A DNA stretch of 11,932 bases. It comes from JBDNJM01 sp041687755 (lineage in GTDB: Bacteria; Planctomycetota; UBA1135; GCA-002686595). The stretch is taken from NCBI GenBank assembly GCA_041687755.1, contig JBDNJM010000112.1, forward strand, positions 1 through 11,932. Direction: 5' to 3'. The notes beneath the pieces are model-generated. The model saw nothing but the letters and a program-made list of their open reading frames with translations, was not told where the DNA came from and did no database searches. How positions within the stretch are numbered: position 1 is the first letter of the stretch; each line of letters begins with the position of its first letter. Of the stretch, positions 1 to 6,409 are shown in pieces. The position numbers and the translations under genes were made by a program.

Positions 1-98
1 GCCGAATGGCCTCTCAGTTGCTTTTGGGCCCATCGCCTGAAGGCGCTGGAGCGCGAGAGCGCTCACGGATTGCGCCAGGCGCAATGATTCACACTATC
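1..98 (+). repeat. 128-bp hairpin repeat, copy 1 (5' end cut by window edge)
   Basis: This matches copy 2 (101-228) at an offset of 128-129 bases and copy 3 near 3081. Its first ~28 bases lie outside the window. The 16-mer TTTGGGCCCATCGCCT is at 23-38 and is identical in all three copies. Three consecutive hairpins follow: CGCC-TGAA-GGCG (34-45), GAGCGC-GAGA-GCGCTC (49-64, a GNRA-type loop if transcribed) and ATTGCGC-CAG-GCGCAAT (69-85). The copy ends in TGATTCACACT, and copy 2 starts about five bases later, so the two are arranged head to tail. No protein-coding role is apparent. Confidence 0.85.
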
Positions 99-100
99 GG

Positions 101-228
101 AGAGGCTGTGACAAGATGACGCTGCCCAGCCGAATGGCCTCGCGGTTGCTTTTGGGCCCATCGCCTGTAGGCGCTGGAGCGCATAGAGCGTTCATGGAAT
201 GCGCTGCGCGCATTGATTCACACTCTCT
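101..228 (+). repeat. 128-bp hairpin repeat, copy 2 (complete)
   Basis: This is the only complete copy with clear ends. The left end AGAGGCTGTGA (101-111) and the right end TCACACTCTCT (218-228) are imperfect inverted repeats, 9 of 11 matching. The shared core TTTGGGCCCATCGCCT is at 151-166. Internal hairpins are CGCC-TGTA-GGCG (162-173), a weaker GAGCGC/GCGTTC stem with one G-T pair (177-193 approx.) and AATGCGC-TGC-GCGCATT (198-214). The last hairpin pairs perfectly, like its counterpart in copy 1, although one base pair is reversed (T-A becomes A-T), so both strands changed together. It could be a MITE- or REP-like element or a structured RNA; no transposase is nearby. Confidence 0.88.
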
Positions 229-291
229 GAACCCGGCGCGTTGCAGGGCGCCGCGGCTTCCCTGACCGCAGGCCCACTCGCCAGCCCCCCC

Positions 292-3081
292 ATGACCTCC
301 ACCGATCCGGAGAGCACATTCGCCGAGTCTCGCGATCCGCTCGACGAGACGGTTGACGGGCTGCCGGGTGCGGACGAGGGCGACGGGCTCCGCGAGGGGG
401 CCTCGATCCTGCGGCCGGTCGTGTCGCCCAAGATCGAGGGCTACGAGCTGCACGAGATGATCGGTCGCGGCAGCGCGGGCGCCGTCTTCCGCGCGACCCA
501 GCTCGCGGTCGAGCGGGAGGTGGCGATCAAGGTGCTGCACGCGGAGCTGTCCGGCAAGCCGCGGGTCGTGCGTCGCATGCAGCGCGAGGCGCGCACGATG
601 GCGCGGCTCGGGCACCCCAACGTCGTCTCGGCGATCGACATGGGCCAGGCCCAGGGGCGCTGGTGGTTCGCCATGGAGTACGTGGACGGGCCCTCGCTGC
701 TGGATCGGCTGCGGGTGGAGGGGCGCATCTCCGAGCGCGAGGCCCTGCGGCTGTTTACGGAGGTGGCTGAAGCGCTCGAGCACCTCGCCGCCCACGGCGT
801 CGTGCACCGCGATGTGAAGCCGGCGAACATCCTGTTGAGCACGGGCGGCCGGGACACGGGGCGCGGACGGGCGGTGCTCGCCGACCTCGGGCTCGCGTTT
901 GCCGAGACCGATGCGAGCCTGACCCGGCAGGGCGGCGGCACGCTCGGCACGCCGCACTACATCAGCCCCGAGCAGGCGCGCGACGCCTCCGTGGTGGACG
1001 TGCGGGCGGACATTTGGGGCTTCGGGGCCACGTTGTTTCACGCCCTCTGCGGCCGGCCGCCGTTCCGCTCGAACAGCGTCGCCGAGGTTCTGTCGGCGGT
1101 GCTGCACGGGCTCGTTCCGAACCCGCGCGGGCTGGTTCCCGAGCTCTCGACCGGTATCGTCCTGGTGCTGCGCAAGTGCCTCGCGCGCGAGCCCGAGCAT
1201 CGCTACCAAACCCCGCGCGAGCTGCTCGACGACCTCGATCGACTGCGTGAGCGGCGCGCGCCGCACGTGCGTCGTGCGGAGCTGGACCCGCTCGAGCGCT
1301 CGGGAAGGCGCGTGCCCGGTTGGATGCTGGGCGCGGGTCTAGGGCTGACGCTGGGCGCGGGTGTGACGATCCTCGGCGTGTTGTGGAGCGGCGACCCCGA
1401 TGCCGGTCCGGTGGGGATGGAAGGGGAGGGGCTCGCGGCGAATCCGCTCGAGGACGTGCTGCAGCTGGCTCGGATCGACTCGGCGCAGCTGGGCGACGCG
1501 TTTCTCGCGGTTGAGGAACTGCGCGTGGTGGGCAACGTGCAGGTCGCCGCCTGGACGGCGAAGCAGGAGCTCGAGAAGCTCACGCGCGTGCAGCTGGCGT
1601 CGGTGGCCCAAGACCTCAGCGCCGAGCTGGACGAGCGACTGGCGGACGGTGACTACGCGGGTGCGCAGCGGCTCGCGACGGAGGAGTTCGATGCTCGGTT
1701 GAAGGACCGCACGGGCATGGCCCGCGCGGATCTGGAGCAGGTGCTGGGGGGCGCGAGCGCGTTGTCCCTGGGCCAGCCGGCGGCGCGCGTGGCCTCCGCC
1801 GCAGCGCGGGCGCTGGAGCAGACCCGCGGGACGCTCGAGCGCCGCTTTGAACAGATCGAGCTGCGTCAGGTGGATCGGCTGGCCGAACAGAGGCGTTACG
1901 CCTCCGCCCTGGCCGGCCTCGACGCGGCGTTGGACTCGGCGCTCGCCGCAGTCGGGATCGATGCTGAGCGCTGGCTCGAGGCGGATCTCGCCGCGCTGCG
2001 CAGCTCCCAGGCCGCCGAGATCCAGCGGCGGCGGGCCAGCCTGCGCACGGCCTGGACCGGCGCTCAGCGGGCACTGCAGGATCGCCTGGGGGCGCGCGCG
2101 CGCGGGTTTGCGGAGCAGCTGGACTGGACTGCGCGGCGGGCGGACCTCGCCAAGCTGCTCGAGGGTGCCATGGAGTCGGAATTGGCCGAGTTCCGAATCG
2201 AGCTGCACGAGCTGACCGCGACCGGCGAACAGCTCGTGCGCGAGGCGCTCGCTCGGCGTCAGCGCGAGCTGGAGACGGCCTTCGACGAGCGCGTGCCCGC
2301 TCTGGTGGGCGCGGCCTTCGAGCTGCGCGCCGAGCTGCTCGCGCCGGAGCTCTACCGCACGCGCCGTGCGGGAAGGGTGCTGGAGCTGTTTGATCTGTTC
2401 GAGGAGGAGGCTTCGCCGGCAGGGCTCGCCGCGGCGATTGGAGTTCCCGGCGGTCTGCGCCTGGAGCTGGAGGAGGCCCGACGCCTGGACGACTTGCATC
2501 GCCTCGTGGTGGCCGGGCTGCGGCGGGCGGCGCGCGAGCGCACGCCTGTGGAGATGGAGCCGCTCACGGGCGTGCGGCTGGGGGGTCGGATCGACGCGGG
2601 TCCGGACCCGGAGCAGGACGGCTTCCGATTCGTCGGCAACGATCACGAGACCTACCAGCTGCGCCTGTCGCGCCTCCCGCTCGACGATTACCTGCGCCTG
2701 GCGGAGCTGGGGGCGGGAGCGCAGGCTCTGGACCCCCTGGATCGCGCGCTGCTCCGACTGCGCGAGGGCGAGGGCGTCCCGTCGGAGCTCGCGGCCGAGG
2801 CGGCGCGTCCCGTTCCCGGCGACAGCGGCCTAGAGTTGCGCGGCCGGCTCTTGCTGCGCGTGGTCGAGGCGCGCAGCGAGGTGCTGGCGTCGCGCGGTGC
2901 GCGAGCGCTGCAGCTGCTCCAGCGCCTGGGCAGGGCTCCGGGCGAGCGACTGGAGGAATACGACCCCGCGGGCGCGCTCATCGGACTTGAACTGCTGCTC
3001 GGGGAGCTGGGCGCGGAGCAGGTCGAGGTGAACTTCACGCGCGCGGTGCTGCGCGATCGACTGGCGCGGCTGGAAGACTGA
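292..3081 (+). CDS. Membrane-anchored PknB-type Ser/Thr protein kinase with large extracytoplasmic domain
   Basis: This Hanks-type kinase of 929 aa should phosphorylate Ser/Thr on cytoplasmic proteins in response to an extracytoplasmic signal. The catalytic domain spans about residues 51-325. Visible motifs are the glycine loop GRGSAGAV (58-65), the VAIK lysine K80, alpha-C Glu99, the catalytic loop HRDVKPAN (172-179, an RD kinase), DLG in place of DFG (D198) and SPE in place of APE (E227). One hydrophobic segment follows at about 344-365, preceded by RR, which predicts the kinase inside the cell. The remaining 564 residues are rich in Ala, Leu, Glu and Arg, strongly helical, and match no domain I recognise. 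I chose ATG 292; an in-frame TTG at 241 would add 17 residues. Neither start has a good ribosome binding site. The stop codon overlaps repeat copy 3. The kinase call is firm; its signal and substrates are unknown. Confidence 0.95.
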   Translation: MTSTDPESTFAESRDPLDETVDGLPGADEGDGLREGASILRPVVSPKIEGYELHEMIGRGSAGAVFRATQLAVEREVAIKVLHAELSGKPRVVRRMQREARTMARLGHPNVVSAIDMGQAQGRWWFAMEYVDGPSLLDRLRVEGRISEREALRLFTEVAEALEHLAAHGVVHRDVKPANILLSTGGRDTGRGRAVLADLGLAFAETDASLTRQGGGTLGTPHYISPEQARDASVVDVRADIWGFGATLFHALCGRPPFRSNSVAEVLSAVLHGLVPNPRGLVPELSTGIVLVLRKCLAREPEHRYQTPRELLDDLDRLRERRAPHVRRAELDPLERSGRRVPGWMLGAGLGLTLGAGVTILGVLWSGDPDAGPVGMEGEGLAANPLEDVLQLARIDSAQLGDAFLAVEELRVVGNVQVAAWTAKQELEKLTRVQLASVAQDLSAELDERLADGDYAGAQRLATEEFDARLKDRTGMARADLEQVLGGASALSLGQPAARVASAAARALEQTRGTLERRFEQIELRQVDRLAEQRRYASALAGLDAALDSALAAVGIDAERWLEADLAALRSSQAAEIQRRRASLRTAWTGAQRALQDRLGARARGFAEQLDWTARRADLAKLLEGAMESELAEFRIELHELTATGEQLVREALARRQRELETAFDERVPALVGAAFELRAELLAPELYRTRRAGRVLELFDLFEEEASPAGLAAAIGVPGGLRLELEEARRLDDLHRLVVAGLRRAARERTPVEMEPLTGVRLGGRIDAGPDPEQDGFRFVGNDHETYQLRLSRLPLDDYLRLAELGAGAQALDPLDRALLRLREGEGVPSELAAEAARPVPGDSGLELRGRLLLRVVEARSEVLASRGARALQLLQRLGRAPGERLEEYDPAGALIGLELLLGELGAEQVEVNFTRAVLRDRLARLED

Positions 3082-3206
3082 GAGGCTGTGAAGTAATGGC
3101 GCTGCCTGAGCGAAGTGCCTATCAATTGCCTTTGGGCCCATCGCCTTATGGCGCCGGAGGGGACGACGCGTGAACGGATTGCGCCAGGCGCATGGCTCCA
3201 CGCTCT
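3081..3206 (+). repeat. 128-bp hairpin repeat, copy 3 (between convergent genes)
   Basis: This starts with AGAGGCTGTGA, identical to the left end of copy 2, and its first base is the last base of the kinase stop codon TGA. The 16-mer core is at 3131-3146 and hairpin CGCC-TTAT-GGCG at 3142-3153. The third hairpin is reduced to TGCGC-CAG-GCGCA (3180-3192). The middle hairpin is not preserved. The right end, near TCCACGCTCT, is a poor inverted match to the left. The copy has the same orientation as copies 1 and 2 and fills most of the 152-bp gap between two convergent genes, so it may also act as a terminator. Confidence 0.83.
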
Positions 3207-3233
3207 GTGAGGGCTAAGGCGCGAGCGGCCGGA

Positions 3234-3926
3234 TCAGAGGTCGCCGGGCGTCGAGAAGCGCTGCACGATGAGCCGGCAGCGCTCAAGCGCCTCGGGGGCC
3301 AGCCGCGAAGTGGTGAGTTCGAGCACCTCGGCCACTTCGGCCGGCGTCGCGCCGAGGCGCACGGCGCCGCGCACGTGGCTTGCGAGCTGCCGCTCCTGAC
3401 CCGTGGCGCACAGCGCAGCCACCGCGAGCAGCTCGCGTTCGAACGCGGGCAGGCCGGGGCGGCTCAGCACGCGTCCATACACGTGACCTTGGACCCAGGC
3501 CGCGAGGTCCGGATGGAAGCCTTCCAGGCTGGAGCGCACGCGTTCGGTGGCGCCGCCGTAGATGCGCGCGAACAGCTCCGCGCCGCGCTCGTGGTTGTCG
3601 GCCTCGAGCGCGGCCTCCTCGGGGGCCGCTTCCCCCAGGGCTCCCGCCCGTGCTAGCACCGACGCGGCTTCGACGAGCCGTGGGAACCCTCCGAACAGGT
3701 GCACCTGCAGCAGCGCCTCACGCCAGCGCCGGTCGTAGCGCGGGGCGCGTGCGCGGCCGAGTTCGGCCAAGCGCTCAAACTCCCCGAGGACGGCGCTGAG
3801 CGTCAATTCGACCAGCTCGGCGTCGACGCGGGACGTCGCATCGACCGCTGCGGGCTGGGAGGGCGGACCGCCGGGGCGCCCACCGGCCGCCCGGGATGCA
3901 TCGTGCTCGGGATTCATGCGGGCCAT
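3234..3926 (-). CDS. Carboxymuconolactone decarboxylase (CMD/AhpD-like) family protein
   Basis: This protein of about 230 aa has a recognisable CMD-type helical core. The C-terminal half has the family pattern: a GLPAFERELLAVAALCATGQ helix, then LASHVRGAVRLGATPAEVAEVLEL, with the conserved His in SHVRGA. The segment WREALLQVHLFGGFPRLVEAA resembles the helix seen in two-part CMD proteins. The CxxCxxxH redox motif of AhpD is absent: the two Cys positions before the His are both Gln. A peroxidase-partner role is therefore unlikely, and a PcaC-like or unknown role is more plausible. The substrate cannot be told. I chose ATG 3926, three codons before a second ATG at 3917; neither has a clear ribosome binding site. 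The open frame continues upstream, but into Pro/Gly-rich repeat sequence that looks non-coding. The gene converges on the kinase and diverges from the gene at 4375. Confidence 0.8.
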   Translation of the reverse strand: MARMNPEHDASRAAGGRPGGPPSQPAAVDATSRVDAELVELTLSAVLGEFERLAELGRARAPRYDRRWREALLQVHLFGGFPRLVEAASVLARAGALGEAAPEEAALEADNHERGAELFARIYGGATERVRSSLEGFHPDLAAWVQGHVYGRVLSRPGLPAFERELLAVAALCATGQERQLASHVRGAVRLGATPAEVAEVLELTTSRLAPEALERCRLIVQRFSTPGDL

Positions 3927-3988
3927 CGTAGGAGCCCGGGCGTGATGGGGCGCCGCCCTGGCGGGCCGGCTTCGGGGGATCTCCGTTG

Positions 3989-3998
3989 CCCCCCCCCC
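3989..3998 (+). repeat. Homopolymer tract of 10 C
   Basis: Ten consecutive C residues lie 63-72 bases upstream of the start codon of the leftward CMD-like gene. Such tracts are prone to slippage, so length variation could alter spacing in the promoter or leader region. No function is shown by the sequence itself. Confidence 0.85.
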
Positions 3999-4018
3999 AG
4001 GTCTGGGCCTCACAAGAG

Positions 4019-4110
4019 CCCAGGTGCGGCCCCCGCGGAAACCCAGGTGCGGCCCCCGCGGAAACCCAGGTGCGGCCCCGCGGAAACCCAGCAACGGCCT
4101 CCACAGGAAC
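4019..4110 (+). repeat. 23-nt GC-rich tandem repeat array
   Basis: Two identical 23-nt units (4019-4041 and 4042-4064) are followed by a 22-nt unit lacking one C (4065-4086) and a diverged 24-nt unit (4087-4110). Further decayed traces run to about 4160. Each good unit contains CCCAGGTGCGG and the SacII-type palindrome CCGCGG followed by AAA. There are no spacers between units, so this is a minisatellite and not a CRISPR array. It lies in the divergent intergenic region. Confidence 0.9.
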
Positions 4111-4295
4111 CCCGTTGCGGCCCCCCTCCCCGAGGACCCCGTAGCCCGCAGAACGGGAACCCAGGATCCCCCCAAGAGCGGAGACTCAGGGCTCGCACCG
4201 GAGAGCAGGTCCACGTAGTCCCCTGCGGCTCCCCCCTCGGCCGGGTAAGCTTCGGCCTGGCGGCTGCGTCCGCCGACCTCCCCCTCGCCCGAGTC

Positions 4296-4330
4296 GCCGG
4301 CAGTTGATGCCGGCGCGGGCGCCCGGCATC
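4296..4330 (+). promoter_or_regulatory. Mutually exclusive hairpins in the leader of the 4375 gene
   Basis: GCCGGCA (4296-4302) pairs perfectly with TGCCGGC (4308-4314). The overlapping segment GATGCCGG (4306-4313) also pairs perfectly with CCGGCATC (4323-4330). The middle arm can therefore form only one of two stems at a time, an arrangement typical of attenuators. The block ends 44 bases before the ATG at 4375. Whether it is transcribed is not known, and no poly-T follows. Confidence 0.45.
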
Positions 4331-4374
4331 CACGTCCGATCGCTCCAGCGCCTCCCGCGTCCCAACTCGCTGCC

Positions 4375-6273
4375 ATGAAGCAGATTCTCCTCGTCCTCTT
4401 GTTCACTGGCCTCGCGGCGGGCGGCTTCGTCGTCACGCGCTCGCTGACCCAGCCGGACAAGCCCAAGAACAGCGGCCTTCCCGAGGGCATGGCGACCCGC
4501 GGCGCGGGCAACGTGCAGGCGCCCCAGGCCCAGCGCCCGGCGGTCACTGCCCCCGGTGAACAGACCACTGAGATCGGCTCGGCCCTGCAGGCGGAGATCG
4601 ACCGGCGCCAGGCGTTCGACTGGCAGTCCGCGGCCGGCCAGGACACCGTGGTGCTGCCGGCCGACGCCTGGCGCGTCGACTTCTCCGAGGTCGACTTCTC
4701 CTCCGACGTGCTGTTCGAGCGCGACGGGCTGGCCGTCCGCCGCTCCGAGTGGCAGGCGTTCGTGGCGGCCGATCTGGGGTCCTCACTCGTGGACGCCCGC
4801 CTGAGTCGCGACCTCTCCCTGGCCTACGCCGAGCGCGCCGGTGCGTCCGGCTCCTTCTCGGACGTCGAGCACGAGGTGATGCTGCGGATCTCCGCGGAAG
4901 CGCGCGGCCAGCACGTGAACACGTTCCTGGCCGAGTCGGCCCTCGAGTACCGCCTCCCCTCGGCCGCGATCGCCTACCTGCGGCGGATGGCGGTCGAGAC
5001 GGTCGTCGGGTACATGCTGAGCTACGCGCCCGGTGAGGCCGCGCCCGCCGCGCTCGAGATGTTCATGACGAACCCGGAGAACCGGGACTTCACGACCACC
5101 GTCTCGCAGAGCCTGCACGACGCCATGGCCAAGCTGGTCCAGCACCGCACGGAGTCGGACGAGCCCAACGAGGACCTGCTGCGGCGCATCGGCGCGGCCG
5201 TTGACGCGCTGACCGTGGCTCAGACCGGTGCCCGCCTTCAAGAGCTGGCTTACCGCTCGTGGTACCGCTCGGACGCCGAGCTGCCGGAGGGCGCCATTGC
5301 GGCGATCAAAACCGACGACATCGAAAACCTGATGCAGTCCGATGCGGTGCGTATGCCGTGGGAGCTGCCAGGCGAAGCCTCCTACGTCGAGACCACCGAG
5401 ATCTGGGAGGTCGTTGGCAGCGGCCTGTCGCGCGCCGAGCAGGAGCGTTTGCTCGGGGACCTGCTGTTCTATCGCGTTCTGGAGCGCGAGCTGACGAACG
5501 TGTCCGCCCTGCCCTCCTCCGAGTCGACCTGGATGCAGTTCATCGCCGACCACGAGGCCGGCCAGCGCGCTGCCTTCTCGATGGCCTTTATGCACCTGCA
5601 GCTTGAGGGCTTCCCGAGCTTCGCTCGCCTGCGCGAGATGCGTCGCGTGCGCGAGGGCTTCGAGCGCACCCTGTCCCAGGACTGGAACTCCGAGTCCAAC
5701 CTGCGCGAATACTTCGACGAGAACCGCTTCTTCATCGAGCACTGGAGCCTGCAGCTCGCCCTGGCCGTGTTCCCGGCGTCGGACTTTTCCGAACCCGGCG
5801 CGCTGCCCGACTGGAACCGGGCCCAGGCTGAGGCGGAGGCGATGGTCGCCGCCGTGCGCGACGGCGGGAGCTTCGACACCCTGCGCGACACCCACATGCG
5901 TGCGCTGACCGAAGAGATCAAGAGCAGCCAGGGCGTTGCCGCGGCCGATGGCTTCCAAAACGTCTACGGTGGACGCGTCATCCGCGGGTCGGCGACCCAT
6001 ATCGACCAGATGCTGGATCGCTCGATCTACCGGGATCTAGTGGAGGGCTTCAGCGTGCCGGCCGCCGCTGCAGCCTCCCTGAGCCCGAACGGCGTCAGCG
6101 ACGCGTGGCGCACCGACATCGGCTACGTCGTCGTCAAGCTGATTGACGCCTCGGTCGGCGGACTCGAGAACGAGTTCGAAGACATGCTGTTCGGCACCGA
6201 AAAGTTCTTCAAGCGCCAGGGCTTCAAGAGCTACGCGAACGCGACCCTGAAAGGCTTCCTAAGCGGCGCCTGA
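4375..6273 (+). CDS. Exported SurA/parvulin-like protein (putative peptidyl-prolyl isomerase or chaperone)
   Basis: The protein has 632 aa. Residues 1-22 (MKQILLVLLFTGLAAGG...) form a signal peptide or N-terminal anchor; there is no lipobox Cys. A linker rich in Pro, Gly and Ala follows to about residue 60. The segment DVLFERDGLAVRRSEWQAFV (111-130) looks like the start of a SurA-type N-domain, where a residue pattern of Val-Asn-Gly then Ser-Glu-(Phe/Val) is usual. A helical middle follows. From 443, LREYFDENRFFIEHWSL resembles the helix before a PpiC/parvulin domain. The later pieces DGGSFDTL, GFSVPAAAAASL (558-569) and IGYVVVKLIDA (582-592) match the order of a parvulin core, which usually ends in GYHVIKV. 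Overall identity to known families must be low, so this is a fold-level inference. If right, it acts on proteins outside the cytoplasmic membrane. The start is the only sensible ATG; no ribosome binding site is evident. Confidence 0.6.
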   Translation: MKQILLVLLFTGLAAGGFVVTRSLTQPDKPKNSGLPEGMATRGAGNVQAPQAQRPAVTAPGEQTTEIGSALQAEIDRRQAFDWQSAAGQDTVVLPADAWRVDFSEVDFSSDVLFERDGLAVRRSEWQAFVAADLGSSLVDARLSRDLSLAYAERAGASGSFSDVEHEVMLRISAEARGQHVNTFLAESALEYRLPSAAIAYLRRMAVETVVGYMLSYAPGEAAPAALEMFMTNPENRDFTTTVSQSLHDAMAKLVQHRTESDEPNEDLLRRIGAAVDALTVAQTGARLQELAYRSWYRSDAELPEGAIAAIKTDDIENLMQSDAVRMPWELPGEASYVETTEIWEVVGSGLSRAEQERLLGDLLFYRVLERELTNVSALPSSESTWMQFIADHEAGQRAAFSMAFMHLQLEGFPSFARLREMRRVREGFERTLSQDWNSESNLREYFDENRFFIEHWSLQLALAVFPASDFSEPGALPDWNRAQAEAEAMVAAVRDGGSFDTLRDTHMRALTEEIKSSQGVAAADGFQNVYGGRVIRGSATHIDQMLDRSIYRDLVEGFSVPAAAAASLSPNGVSDAWRTDIGYVVVKLIDASVGGLENEFEDMLFGTEKFFKRQGFKSYANATLKGFLSGA

Positions 6274-6284
6274 TTCGGGAGGTC

Positions 6285-6313
6285 TCCAGCGGCCCGAACG
6301 CTCGGGTCCTGGA
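6285..6313 (+). terminator. Hairpin downstream of the 4375-6273 gene
   Basis: TCCAG (6285-6289) pairs with CTGGA (6309-6313), enclosing CCCGA-ACGC-TCGGG (6293-6306). It lies 12 bases after the stop codon. There is no T-tract, so termination or 3'-end protection is inferred from position and stem strength only. Confidence 0.5.
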
Positions 6314-6318
6314 AGCGT

Positions 6319-6365
6319 GCCGCGGCCGACGGATCGAGCTTGCGCTCGGGGCCGTCGGCCGCGGC
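6319..6365. terminator. Long perfect hairpin between convergent genes (bidirectional terminator candidate)
   Basis: A perfect 14-bp stem, GCCGCGGCCGACGG (6319-6332) with CCGTCGGCCGCGGC (6352-6365), encloses an inner stem CGAGC-TTGC-GCTCG (6335-6348). It lies 46 bases after one stop codon and 45 bases before the stop codon of the convergent psd gene. Both flanking genes are transcribed towards it, which fits a bidirectional terminator. It lacks a clear T-tract on either strand. Confidence 0.65.
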
Positions 6366-6409
6366 TCGTTGGAGGGGCGGTCCCCCTGGCGGAAACGGGT
6401 CTGCGGCGC

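Larger units (their letters stand above)
3927..4374. other. 448-bp divergent intergenic region
   Basis: I see no credible gene here. Both flanking genes are transcribed away from it, so it should carry promoters for both, but no convincing -35/-10 pair is visible at this GC content. It contains a run of ten C, a GC-rich 23-nt tandem array that decays into degenerate copies up to about 4160, and a three-arm hairpin block close to the downstream start codon. Each is listed separately. Confidence 0.7.

Noticed and set aside
241..291. TTG start at 241 for the kinase
   Set aside because: It adds only 17 low-complexity residues and has no ribosome binding site. ATG 292 is the simpler start, though 241 cannot be excluded.
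94..1266. Long open frame on the minus strand across the kinase gene
   Set aside because: High GC leaves antisense frames open. The product is Arg/His/Pro-rich with no family motif, while the plus strand encodes a complete kinase.
1339..2646. 435-codon minus-strand frame opposite the kinase C-terminal region
   Set aside because: It is composed of Arg, Gln, Leu and Pro without motifs. The kinase frame is continuous through this area.
4019..4110. CRISPR array
   Set aside because: Units are contiguous with no spacers, and no cas genes are present.
3927..4646. Upstream extension of the CMD-like frame on the minus strand
   Set aside because: It reads through the 23-nt array and the start of the opposite gene, giving repetitive Gly/Pro/Arg peptides; ATG 3926 gives a normal family-length protein.
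4783..6000. 405-codon minus-strand frame opposite the exported protein
   Set aside because: It is an antisense shadow rich in Arg, Gly and Val with no motif; the plus-strand protein has a signal segment and ordered domains.
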